From NCBI GenBank assembly GCA_017475805.1, contig JAFVEW010000220.1, forward strand, positions 1 through 26,035: a stretch of 26,035 nucleotides of DNA, given 5' to 3'. The position numbers and the translations under genes were made by a program. The stretch's first letter is position 1; each line of letters begins with the position of its first letter. Below the pieces are notes generated by a model, which did not search any database, had not been told where the DNA came from, and saw nothing but the letters and a program-made list of their open reading frames with translations. The DNA comes from Synergistaceae bacterium. Lineage in GTDB: Bacteria > Synergistota > Synergistia > Synergistales > Aminobacteriaceae. This document shows, piece after piece, positions 1 through 7,791 of this stretch.

Positions 1-2
1 CA

Positions 3-866
3 GCATTAGCAGCCCGCGAAGCTGATTTAGCAAAACGTGAGGCCGACTTAGCCGCCCGTGAAAACGAACTTAACGCAAAAATCAGCGCAAAGGAAGAAGC
101 CGACAAACTTTCAGCTCGTGAAGCTGATCTTGTGAAACGTGAAACAGCTTTGACAGAACGCGAGAATACTCAGAACAGATTCGCCGCCTTTGAGAGCGAA
201 CTTAACGCGAAAGCCGCTGATTTAGCCGCACGCGAAGAGGAAGTTGCAAAACGTGAAGCCTCAGCCGAGTTTCAGCAGAAAAATATCGCCGATGCTATCA
301 AAGAGTTAAATGACCAGACCGCCGCTACAGCTAAGAAAGATTCCGCGCTTGCAGCAATGGCCGCTGAACTTGAAGCAAAAAGCAAAAAACTTGCCGATGA
401 TACTTCATCATTGACGAACCGCGAAGCAGCTTTTGTAAATCGTGAGAAAGATGCAAGCTCAAAGGCCGCAGAAGTCGCAGAACTTGAGACTTTAATCAAA
501 GAACTTCCGGCCTTTGATCCCAATAATTCAACCGAAGCCGCAATGATTTTAACTTACAAAATTCCGGCACAGACAAGACGCGATTTAATTGCAATGCAAA
601 GAGCGGCTTACCAGAAGTACAGCGCGAACAGAGTAACGCAGGCTCTCGAAGATTATACAAAGGCCTATGAAGCAGCTCCTAAAGCTAATTATCTTGCGGC
701 ATATTGGGCAGGACTTTCAGCTGAAAGAATCCGCAACAAACGCGAAGAGGCTTTGACGTGGGCAAACAGAGCTCTTGAAATTAATCCTGAATACAAGCCC
801 GCCCAAGAGCTTAAACGCAGACTTGAAGCAAGAAACGCACCGGCTCAAAGAAGAAGAACGAAGTAA
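3..866 (+). CDS. Coiled-coil protein with C-terminal TPR-like region (5' end outside window)
   Basis: The reading frame is open from the window edge, so the true start lies upstream; a GTG at 132 is only an internal candidate. Roughly the first 160 visible residues are an Ala/Glu/Lys/Arg-rich coiled coil with heptad-like units such as ADLAKRE, ADLAARE and AREADLV. The last 90 or so residues look like two tetratricopeptide-type helix pairs (A-L-x-x-Y-x-x-A-Y-x-x-x-P and A-L-x-x-N-P-x-Y). This suggests an elongated scaffold that binds protein through its TPR end. No catalytic motif is visible and no specific family is recognised. The stop is followed by a repeat-derived hairpin and then dnaJ, so a link to DnaJ function is possible but unproven. 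The upstream part is missing, so signal peptides or membrane anchors cannot be judged. Confidence 0.75.
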   Translation, partial: ALAAREADLAKREADLAARENELNAKISAKEEADKLSAREADLVKRETALTERENTQNRFAAFESELNAKAADLAAREEEVAKREASAEFQQKNIADAIKELNDQTAATAKKDSALAAMAAELEAKSKKLADDTSSLTNREAAFVNREKDASSKAAEVAELETLIKELPAFDPNNSTEAAMILTYKIPAQTRRDLIAMQRAAYQKYSANRVTQALEDYTKAYEAAPKANYLAAYWAGLSAERIRNKREEALTWANRALEINPEYKPAQELKRRLEARNAPAQRRRTK

Positions 867-884
867 TTTTATTTAATTAGGGGG

Positions 885-944
885 TAGGAGTTAGGGGTTA
901 GAAATTAAAAAATAATTTCTCACTCCTTATTCCTCACTCCTAAC
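885..944. repeat. Inverted copies of a 7-base tandem repeat between the TPR gene and dnaJ
   Basis: The left arm reads as heptamers GGAGTTA, GGGGTTA, GAAATTA. The right arm, on the reverse strand, reads GGAGTGA, GGAATAA, GGAGTGA, GAAATTA. The arms can fold into a long imperfect hairpin with a GAAATTA/TAATTTC apex, and it is followed by TTTTTA at 945-950. It may therefore also end transcription from the upstream gene. Related heptamer runs occur at 21533-21567 and 25112-25132. Confidence 0.7.
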
Positions 945-972
945 TTTTTAATTAAGGAGTGTTTTAGTAAGT

Positions 973-2109
973 TTGGAAGATTTATACGAGATTTTAGGAG
1001 TTGGGCGGGACGCTACGCAGGACGAAATTAAAAAGGCTTACCGTCAGCTCGTCAAACAATACCACCCTGACGCCCACCCGGGCGATAAAGATGTCGAAGA
1101 AAAATTCAAGAAGATTAACGCTGCTTATTCAGTTCTCAGCGACCCTGATAAGCGCGCTCGCTATGACCAATTCGGAACAACAAATCCAAATTCTAACCCG
1201 TTTGGCGGAATGGGCGGAGTTGATTTAGGCGATTTATTTGGAGATTTATTCGGTGCTTTTGGCGGTGGCTTCGGTGGTTTCGGAAGTTCAAGACGAAATA
1301 CAAACTCAAATTCACCGAGACGCGGCAATGATATTGAGATGCTTGTAAATGTAACATTGCTCGAAGCCATGAAGGGCGTTAGCCGTGAAATCGAAGTGAT
1401 GAAGTGGGAGACTTGCCAACATTGCAGCGGTACGGGAGCTAAACCTGGCACTAAGCCCGAAACGTGCTCAAAATGTCATGGTTCAGGACAAGTCAGACAA
1501 GCACAGCAAAGTCTTTTTGGCCAATTTGTCAGCATTACAACATGCCAGGATTGTCATGGAACAGGAAAAATTATAAAAGAAAAATGTGATGAATGTTCAG
1601 GTCGCGGGCAAATTCGCAAGAAACACAAATTAGAAGTAAAAATTCCTGCCGGCGTTGAACGAAACATGAGACTTAGAATCCCCGGAGCTGGTGAAGCAGG
1701 CGTAAATGGCGGTGAGGCTGGAGATTTACATTTAATAATTGATGTTGGATTAGATGCGAATTTTGAACGTCATGGCGCGGATTTACATACAAGTTTGCTT
1801 TTGACATACCCGCAAGCCGTTTTAGGAACTGAGACTGAAATAAAAACTTTAGACGGTAATAAAGAAAAAATTTCAGTCCCTGCAGGAACTTCTCACGGAC
1901 AAGTTTTGAAAATTAAGGGCAAAGGAATGCCAAAAATAAATTCAAAATCAACCGGCGATTTGTATGCTCATGTTTTTATCGAAGTGCCGACGAAATTGAC
2001 AGATAAACAGCGGGAATTGATAAAAGCCCTTGCCGACGAAATGAAAGCTCCTGTGAATGAAGCTAAAACAGGTTTCACTGATTGGTTGAAAGATAAATTC
2101 TTTAGTTAA
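973..2109 (+). CDS. dnaJ: Chaperone protein DnaJ (Hsp40)
   Basis: This is a cytosolic co-chaperone that delivers unfolded clients to DnaK and stimulates its ATPase. The J domain (about residues 1-70) has the HPD motif in YHPDAHPGD. A Gly/Phe-rich linker (about 75-110) follows, then four zinc-binding CxxCxGxG repeats (CQHCSGTG, CSKCHGSG, CQDCHGTG, CDECSGRG, about 148-215), then the C-terminal client-binding domains. The length of 378 residues is normal for type I DnaJ. The start is a TTG at 973, chosen because AAGGAGTG lies about a dozen bases upstream and the J domain begins at once (MEDLYEILGV). There is no dnaK or grpE in the window, so this dnaJ is away from the usual grpE-dnaK-dnaJ cluster. 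A slipin gene follows after 37 bases, probably in the same transcript. Confidence 0.96.
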   Translation: MEDLYEILGVGRDATQDEIKKAYRQLVKQYHPDAHPGDKDVEEKFKKINAAYSVLSDPDKRARYDQFGTTNPNSNPFGGMGGVDLGDLFGDLFGAFGGGFGGFGSSRRNTNSNSPRRGNDIEMLVNVTLLEAMKGVSREIEVMKWETCQHCSGTGAKPGTKPETCSKCHGSGQVRQAQQSLFGQFVSITTCQDCHGTGKIIKEKCDECSGRGQIRKKHKLEVKIPAGVERNMRLRIPGAGEAGVNGGEAGDLHLIIDVGLDANFERHGADLHTSLLLTYPQAVLGTETEIKTLDGNKEKISVPAGTSHGQVLKIKGKGMPKINSKSTGDLYAHVFIEVPTKLTDKQRELIKALADEMKAPVNEAKTGFTDWLKDKFFS

Positions 2110-2146
2110 AATTAAGATTTAAGATTAAGAAAGGAGAAATTTGTAA

Positions 2147-2950
2147 ATGATAATTGATATTAGTGATTTAAGCTCGATAATCTCAGGGCTTGGAACTATT
2201 GCGGTAGCTGTATTTTTTTTGTTAATCGTTCTCTCTACGGCGATTAAAATTGTACCTGAATACCGCCGCATTGTTTTATTCAGATTGGGTCGTTTAGTTG
2301 GAAGTCGAGGTCCTGGAATTGTTTTTATAATGCCTTTCATTGACCGCGCTGTAACGGTTGATTTAAGAATTTTAACGCTTGATGTACCTGTTCAGGAAGT
2401 TATTACAAAAGATAACGTTGCAATAAAAGTTAATGCCGTTGTATATTTCAGAGTTCTTGAACCGTCTAAATCAGTCGTCGAGGTCGAAAATTATATCGTC
2501 GCAACAAGCCAGCTCGCTCAAACGACTTTACGTTCAGTTGTTGGCTCAGTAGAGCTTGATGAAGTATTATCTTCGCGTGAGAAAATCAATCAAGAACTGC
2601 AAAAAATCATTGATGATAGAACAGATCCGTGGGGAATAAAAGTCAGTGCCGTTGAAGTCAAAGAATTGGAATTGCCGGAAGGAATGAAGCGTGCAATGGC
2701 TCGCCAAGCTGAAGCAGAACGTGAACGCCGAGCAAAGATTATTGCAGCAGAAGGTGAATTACAGGCGGCTGAAAAATTATCTGAAGCTGCCCGCAAAATG
2801 GAAGCATCGCCTATTACGTTACAACTTCGCTATTTGCAAACGATTAGAGAAATATCCGGCGAACGTAATACAACAACATTTTTCCCGATTCCTGTTGATT
2901 TAATCAAGCCGTTTGTTGATAAAATCACAAGCCCTAAACAAGGAGATTAA
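2147..2950 (+). CDS. Slipin / SPFH (band 7) domain membrane protein
   Basis: This is a stomatin-type protein that likely oligomerises on the inner face of the cytoplasmic membrane. One hydrophobic helix (about residues 12-32) is followed by the slipin signature [12 protein letters not shown] and [12 protein letters not shown], then the SPFH core ([24 protein letters not shown]). An Ala/Glu/Arg-rich coiled coil ([19 protein letters not shown], about 183-205) follows, with a short C-terminal tail. The 267-residue length fits the family. AAGGAG stands about ten bases upstream of the ATG. Slipins are often paired with an NfeD protein, but none is adjacent here. The alaS ATG lies three bases past the stop, so the two genes are almost surely co-transcribed and translationally coupled. 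The exact role is unknown; membrane microdomain scaffolding is the family expectation. Confidence 0.9.
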   Translation: MIIDISDLSSIISGLGTIAVAVFFLLIVLSTAIKIVPEYRRIVLFRLGRLVGSRGPGIVFIMPFIDRAVTVDLRILTLDVPVQEVITKDNVAIKVNAVVYFRVLEPSKSVVEVENYIVATSQLAQTTLRSVVGSVELDEVLSSREKINQELQKIIDDRTDPWGIKVSAVEVKELELPEGMKRAMARQAEAERERRAKIIAAEGELQAAEKLSEAARKMEASPITLQLRYLQTIREISGERNTTTFFPIPVDLIKPFVDKITSPKQGD

Positions 2951-2953
2951 AAC

Positions 2954-5599
2954 ATGAAATATAGAACTGCTAAAGAATTACGCGACCTTTTCATAAAATT
3001 TTGGGAGGAAAAAGGCTCGAAACATCTACCAAGTTTTTCATTAGTACCTGAAGACCCGTCCTTATTGTTCACTATTGCGGGAATGGTGCCGCTTAAACCT
3101 TATTATTTAGGTATCAAAGAACCTGAATATCCAAGAGTTGCAACGTGCCAAAAATGTGTGAGAACAAACGATATTGAAAACGTCGGAAGAACTGCCCGCC
3201 ATCACACTTTCTTTGAAATGCTCGGAAATTTCTCATGGGGAAGCTATTTCAAACACGAAGCAATAACTTGGGCATGGGAATTTTTAACCGAACGTGTAGG
3301 ACTTGACCCTGAAAGACTTTACGCCACAATTTATCTTGATGATGACGAAGCATACAACGTTTGGCACAATGAAGTCGGCCTTCCTGAAAACAAAATTTTT
3401 AGGTTCGGACAAGATGATAATTACTGGTTTATGGGTGAAACCGGCCCGTGCGGTCCATGCTCTGAGATTTACTACGACAGGGGCGAAAAATACTCTTGCG
3501 GCAAACCTACCTGCGGTGTCGGCTGTGATTGCGACCGCTATATGGAAATATGGAATTTAGTGTTCACACAGTTCGATAGACAAAAAGACGGCTCTTTACC
3601 ATTATTACCGCACAAAAATATTGATACAGGTATGGGACTTGAAAGACTTGTTTCAGTAGTACAGGGCGTTGATACCGACTACGAGACGGATTTATTCACG
3701 CCGTTAATCGAATACACATGTAAACGTGCAGGCATAAAATACGGTGAAAATGCAAAAAATGATATGGCCGTTCGAGTAATTGCTGACCATATTAGAAGCG
3801 TCGCTTTCATGCTTGCCGACGGTGTTTTGCCTTCAAATGACGGTCCCGGTTATGTGCTTAGACGTTTGTTAAGACGCGCTGTGCGTTTTGGTAAATTGTT
3901 AAATTTCGACGGACTTTTTGTATGTGAGTATCTGCCTGTTTTAATTGACATAATGGGCGATCCTTACAGGGAATTGATTACACAGCGACCTGTTATTGAG
4001 CAAATTATCAATATTGAAGAAGAAAAATTCAATAAGACCTTAAAGCAAGGCACAGAGCTATTTGAGAACGAAATATCCAGCTTGAAGGCAAAAGGCTTGA
4101 AAGAAATTCCAGGTGATGTGATTTTCACATTGTATGATACTTACGGATTTCCGCCTGAATTAACTCGTGAAATGGCCGGTGAACAAGATTTTACGCTTGA
4201 TGAAGAAGGTTTCAAAGCCGCTATGAACGAACAAAGAGAGCGCGCCAGAGCTTCAAGTAAGCAAAAGAAAAGTGCGCTTGCTGGCGACGTTTACACGGAA
4301 CTTGAAAACGAGTTCGGAGCAACAAAATTCACGGGCTACGAGAAAGCTGTAGATTCAGGAAAAATTTTGGCATTGATAAATTCGCAAGGCCGAGTAGACA
4401 ACGTGAACAGCGCGGAGGAATTTGAAATCATTTTAGATACAACACCATTTTATGCAGAACGCGGCGGAGAAATTGGTGATACTGGTGAAATGAAAGTCAA
4501 AAGCCTAACGTTGAAAATCTTAAGCACGGTTCCTCACGGAAAAATTATCGCTCATACGGCAAAATTTGAAGGCGAAGGCGTTATCAATGTCGACGATGAA
4601 GTTATGTGTTTTGTTGATGATGAAAGGCGCAGCGCGATTAGACGCAACCATACAGCTACACACTTGCTTCACGAGGCATTAGGCCGTGTTCTTGGTCGTC
4701 ATGTTAGACAGGCCGGTTCATTAGTTACAAGCGAATTTTTGAGATTTGATTTCACGCATCATTCTCCGATGAGTGACGCTGAAATCGCAGAAGCAGAGCG
4801 GATTATTAACCAAGAGATTTTGCAAAATATTGCTGTTGATATTTCTGAACATACAAAAGACGAAGCTCAAGCTCTCGGTGCAAAAGCTCTCTTTGACGAA
4901 AAATACGGCGAGGTTGTGAGAGTTGTAAATGTTCCTGATTTTTCAATGGAACTTTGCGGCGGTCTACATGTATCACGAACAGGCGACATCGGCATTTTCA
5001 AAATTTTGCGAGAAGAAAGCATCGGCTCGGGTACTCGTCGAATTTTGGCAACAACGGGCATGAATGTTTTAGCATTAATGCAAAAATTATTTACGCTGAG
5101 AAGCTCGCTGACGGCTTTATTAATGACTGATGAAGACGGCCTCAAAGACAAAGCTGCGGCTTTAGTCGAAGAATTAAAAGTCATGAAAAACCAAATTCAA
5201 GCTGTAAAACTCAAAGAACTTTTGGAAAATTCGGAGCGTTTTCTTGAACGTGAAGAACTTGACGGCGTCTTGCTTCAGGTTGGAAGATTCCCGGATATTC
5301 AAGCAAACATGCTGCGCGATATTGGTGATAAAGCTCGTGCAAGAACAGAGCCGAATGTTGTAATTCTTGCTTCTTTAAGCAGTGATGATAACTCGTGTCA
5401 ATTAGTTGTTATGGCTGATGACAAAGCTGTAAACATGGGGATCAATGCGGGGATTTTGGTCAAAGAAGCCTGCACTATTCTTGGCGGTAAAGGCGGCGGA
5501 CGAAAGAATTTAGCTCAAGGCGGCGGACGCGACGGTGCAAAAATTGAAGAGGCATTAACAAAAATCCGCGAGCTTGTAAAAACTCAGATTAAAAAATGA
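2954..5599 (+). CDS. alaS: Alanine--tRNA ligase
   Basis: The enzyme charges tRNA-Ala with alanine in the cytosol and hydrolyses mischarged tRNA. The class II catalytic core contains HHTFFEMLGNFSWGSYFK and GMGLERLVSVVQG. The editing domain carries the zinc-binding HxxxH in RNHTATHLLH (about residue 565) and CGGLH (about residue 668). The C-Ala domain ends with the glycine-rich GGKGGGRKNLAQGGG segment (about residue 843). The length of 881 is normal. The ATG at 2954 is preceded by AAGGAG inside the end of the slipin gene. A strong hairpin follows the stop, so this gene ends the dnaJ-slipin-alaS transcription unit. Confidence 0.98.
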   Translation: MKYRTAKELRDLFIKFWEEKGSKHLPSFSLVPEDPSLLFTIAGMVPLKPYYLGIKEPEYPRVATCQKCVRTNDIENVGRTARHHTFFEMLGNFSWGSYFKHEAITWAWEFLTERVGLDPERLYATIYLDDDEAYNVWHNEVGLPENKIFRFGQDDNYWFMGETGPCGPCSEIYYDRGEKYSCGKPTCGVGCDCDRYMEIWNLVFTQFDRQKDGSLPLLPHKNIDTGMGLERLVSVVQGVDTDYETDLFTPLIEYTCKRAGIKYGENAKNDMAVRVIADHIRSVAFMLADGVLPSNDGPGYVLRRLLRRAVRFGKLLNFDGLFVCEYLPVLIDIMGDPYRELITQRPVIEQIINIEEEKFNKTLKQGTELFENEISSLKAKGLKEIPGDVIFTLYDTYGFPPELTREMAGEQDFTLDEEGFKAAMNEQRERARASSKQKKSALAGDVYTELENEFGATKFTGYEKAVDSGKILALINSQGRVDNVNSAEEFEIILDTTPFYAERGGEIGDTGEMKVKSLTLKILSTVPHGKIIAHTAKFEGEGVINVDDEVMCFVDDERRSAIRRNHTATHLLHEALGRVLGRHVRQAGSLVTSEFLRFDFTHHSPMSDAEIAEAERIINQEILQNIAVDISEHTKDEAQALGAKALFDEKYGEVVRVVNVPDFSMELCGGLHVSRTGDIGIFKILREESIGSGTRRILATTGMNVLALMQKLFTLRSSLTALLMTDEDGLKDKAAALVEELKVMKNQIQAVKLKELLENSERFLEREELDGVLLQVGRFPDIQANMLRDIGDKARARTEPNVVILASLSSDDNSCQLVVMADDKAVNMGINAGILVKEACTILGGKGGGRKNLAQGGGRDGAKIEEALTKIRELVKTQIKK

Positions 5600-5607
5600 A
5601 AAATTGT

Positions 5608-5640
5608 TCTCCCGTCTTAATCGGCGGGAGACTTTTAATT
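5608..5640 (+). terminator. Rho-independent terminator after alaS
   Basis: A 9-base-pair stem (TCTCCCGTC with GGCGGGAGA, one T-G wobble) encloses a 6-base loop and is followed by CTTTTAATT. The T run is moderate. It separates alaS from the DUF262 gene. Confidence 0.75.
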
Positions 5641-5661
5641 AATATAGGAAGGAGTTTATAA

Positions 5662-7371
5662 ATGTCTAAACTTTCAATAGACCAAAAGAATATTAGAGAT
5701 TTATTAAAATCCAGCTTTGAAATTCCTTCATATCAAAGGCAGTATGCTTGGGAAGAACGAGAATGTTCAAGGTTATGGGAGGATATTGTTTCGTTCGCGT
5801 TTCCAGATGGCGACAGCGAAAATTTTGACAGAGATGACGATGAGTATTTTTTAGGCCCAATAGTAACTTTTACTAATGATAAAAAACAAGAGGTTATTGA
5901 TGGACACCAGCGGCTTGTAACATTGACATTGTTATTGAGAGCATTTTATGTATATTGTTCAAAAGAAAATAGTAAATGGGCTTATACAGCATGTAAAATT
6001 ATTGAGCAATGTATTTGGAATACAAATGAGGCTGAGGAGCCTGATGTAAGTTCGTGTAAACTGGAAATAAAAGTGGCTACTGACGAAGCTAAACAAGAAT
6101 TTAGAGAGATATTACAAACTGGAGAAGTATCAATTTCTCAAAAAAGTCGTTATGTAGAAAATTATCGTTTTTTCCTAAGGAAAATAAAAGATTTACTACT
6201 TACTGATGCTAAGGGCGATTTTGCATTAATTCCTATAAGGATTATGAACAACTGCATTTTGCTTCCTATCGAGGCAGACTCACAGGACACTGCATTACAA
6301 ATTTTTTCAACTCTTAATGATAGAGGCAAGCCGTTATCTGATTCAGACATTTTCAAGGCTCAATTATACGAATATTATAACAATCAAGAACCAAGCCGCA
6401 AGGACGAATTTAACGCACGATGGAAAGAGATTGAAGAAATTTGTATTAAAATTTTTCCAACATCAAAAGGGACATCAATGGACGAGGCTTTCACGCGTTA
6501 CATGTACTACAAAAGAGCTCAACAAGGAATAAAATCTTCAACAACTGAAGCAATGCGAAAATTTTACGAAAAAGACTCTTATGCTATTCTCAAAAAAAAT
6601 GAGACTTTTGATGATATTATTGATCTTGTAAACTTTTGGAGATCTGTATCAATGCAGGACAAAAAACGCTTTTCAGATCGTGTTCTCAAAAACCTTTTTG
6701 TTTTGAATTATGCCCCTAATAGTATATGGACCTACATAACGTCAGTCTATTATCTTGCAAATCGATATGATGACGGAATGCTTGATGATAAGAGATTTTA
6801 TAATTTTTTAGATAAAATAACAGCGTTCATTATGGGATATTCATTGATGGGAAAATTTTTAGCCGATTTTCGAGCACCTTTATATATTGAAATGCTCAAT
6901 ATTGTAAATGATGCTGAAGTTGAATTTCAAAAATACAAATTTGATCTTGAACGATTGAAAAATTCTTTTGCCCATTATGAATTTACTGAGCGAAAAGGAC
7001 TAACAAAAATGATGTTAGTATGGTGGACTTTTTTGAATAAAGAACAAAATATAATTAAAATTAATCAAGAACTTGAATTTAATTATATTTATCCAATAGG
7101 GCGTTTAGAAAAATATGGTTCAAAAGGTATTGCGATTTTTGAATCACTTGGTAATAAGTCGCTATCGCCTCGCAAGAAAATTCGTGTAAATCGTATGTCC
7201 GATAAGACTAAATCTTGGTATCAAGGAGATATTAGTGATGAGGAAGTAAGTATAAAAGACTCGTATGATGTACCCTTTGAAAAATTCACAGAGGAAGATA
7301 TTGTACGGCGTTATGATTCCATGCTTCAAGAGTTTATTGACTATCTCAAGAAAAATGACCTCATTAAATAA
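5662..7371 (+). CDS. DUF262 (GmrSD-type) family protein with degenerate HNH region
   Basis: The N-terminal half is a DUF262/GmrS-like nucleotide-binding domain: IPSYQRQYAW (Q25-R26), DGHQR (80-84, normally DGQQR) and NDRGKPLSDSDIFK (from 219). DUF262 proteins with a C-terminal DUF1524 His-Me/HNH nuclease include type IV restriction enzymes against modified DNA. In this protein the expected (I)EHIYP is NYIYP (474-478), so the catalytic-type His is replaced by Tyr. The LGNKSL landmark is present (496-501), but the following N and spacing are disturbed (KKIRVNRMSDK). The nuclease half is therefore probably inactive or repurposed. The gene is visibly more AT-rich than alaS (about 25-33% GC in two sampled lines against about 45%), consistent with acquisition. 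AAGGAG precedes the ATG. Its last 17 bases overlap ruvX. A defence role is an inference from family only. Confidence 0.85.
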   Translation: MSKLSIDQKNIRDLLKSSFEIPSYQRQYAWEERECSRLWEDIVSFAFPDGDSENFDRDDDEYFLGPIVTFTNDKKQEVIDGHQRLVTLTLLLRAFYVYCSKENSKWAYTACKIIEQCIWNTNEAEEPDVSSCKLEIKVATDEAKQEFREILQTGEVSISQKSRYVENYRFFLRKIKDLLLTDAKGDFALIPIRIMNNCILLPIEADSQDTALQIFSTLNDRGKPLSDSDIFKAQLYEYYNNQEPSRKDEFNARWKEIEEICIKIFPTSKGTSMDEAFTRYMYYKRAQQGIKSSTTEAMRKFYEKDSYAILKKNETFDDIIDLVNFWRSVSMQDKKRFSDRVLKNLFVLNYAPNSIWTYITSVYYLANRYDDGMLDDKRFYNFLDKITAFIMGYSLMGKFLADFRAPLYIEMLNIVNDAEVEFQKYKFDLERLKNSFAHYEFTERKGLTKMMLVWWTFLNKEQNIIKINQELEFNYIYPIGRLEKYGSKGIAIFESLGNKSLSPRKKIRVNRMSDKTKSWYQGDISDEEVSIKDSYDVPFEKFTEEDIVRRYDSMLQEFIDYLKKNDLIK

Positions 7372-7783
7372 AGGCCGCGTTTTGGCTCTCGACATTGGTA
7401 CAGCAAGGATCGGCGCAGCAATCTCTGACCCTAATAGAATTATTGCTCAGGGGCTTGGGGTCTGGAACGCTGAAAACTGGCTTAATGATTTAGATGATTG
7501 TATAAAAAAATTTGAGCCGTCTATAATTGTTGCTGGGCTGCCCGTAAGGACTGACGGCAAAAAAAGCGCAATGGCTGAAAAAATTTTAGAAATTCTTGAA
7601 GACTTAAAAACAAAATATCCTGATATAAATTTTGTAACTCATGACGAGAGATTTACAACAGTAATCGCTCAAAGAACTTTGTTGGAGGCTGATACTTCTC
7701 GAAAAAAACGCAAAAAGACAGTTGATAAAATAGCTGCTGTGATAATTCTCGAAAGCTATTTAGAAAATTTACAACTTAATTAG
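7355..7783 (+). CDS. ruvX: Putative pre-16S rRNA nuclease / Holliday junction resolvase-like YqgF
   Basis: This is a small RNase H-fold nuclease (YqgF/RuvX) involved in maturing the 5' end of 16S rRNA; the older name comes from similarity to resolvases. LALDIGTARIGAAISDP (catalytic Asp 13), IIVAGLPVRTDG and THDERFTT are the family motifs, and the 142-residue length fits. The ATG at 7355 was chosen over longer in-frame starts because it places the first strand (KGRVLALDIG) where the family has it. The next upstream start, at 7265, adds 30 unrelated residues read through the DUF262 gene. The start lies inside the last codons of the DUF262 gene with only a weak CAAG upstream, so translation probably depends on coupling to that gene. 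The TAG stop is embedded in the TAGGAGG ribosome-binding site of the next gene. Confidence 0.92.
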   Translation: MTSLNKGRVLALDIGTARIGAAISDPNRIIAQGLGVWNAENWLNDLDDCIKKFEPSIIVAGLPVRTDGKKSAMAEKILEILEDLKTKYPDINFVTHDERFTTVIAQRTLLEADTSRKKRKKTVDKIAAVIILESYLENLQLN

Positions 7784-7791
7784 GAGGCAAC

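Noticed and set aside
132..866. GTG at 132 as the true start of the coiled-coil protein
   Set aside because: The same frame and the same heptad pattern continue to the window edge, so the start is upstream.
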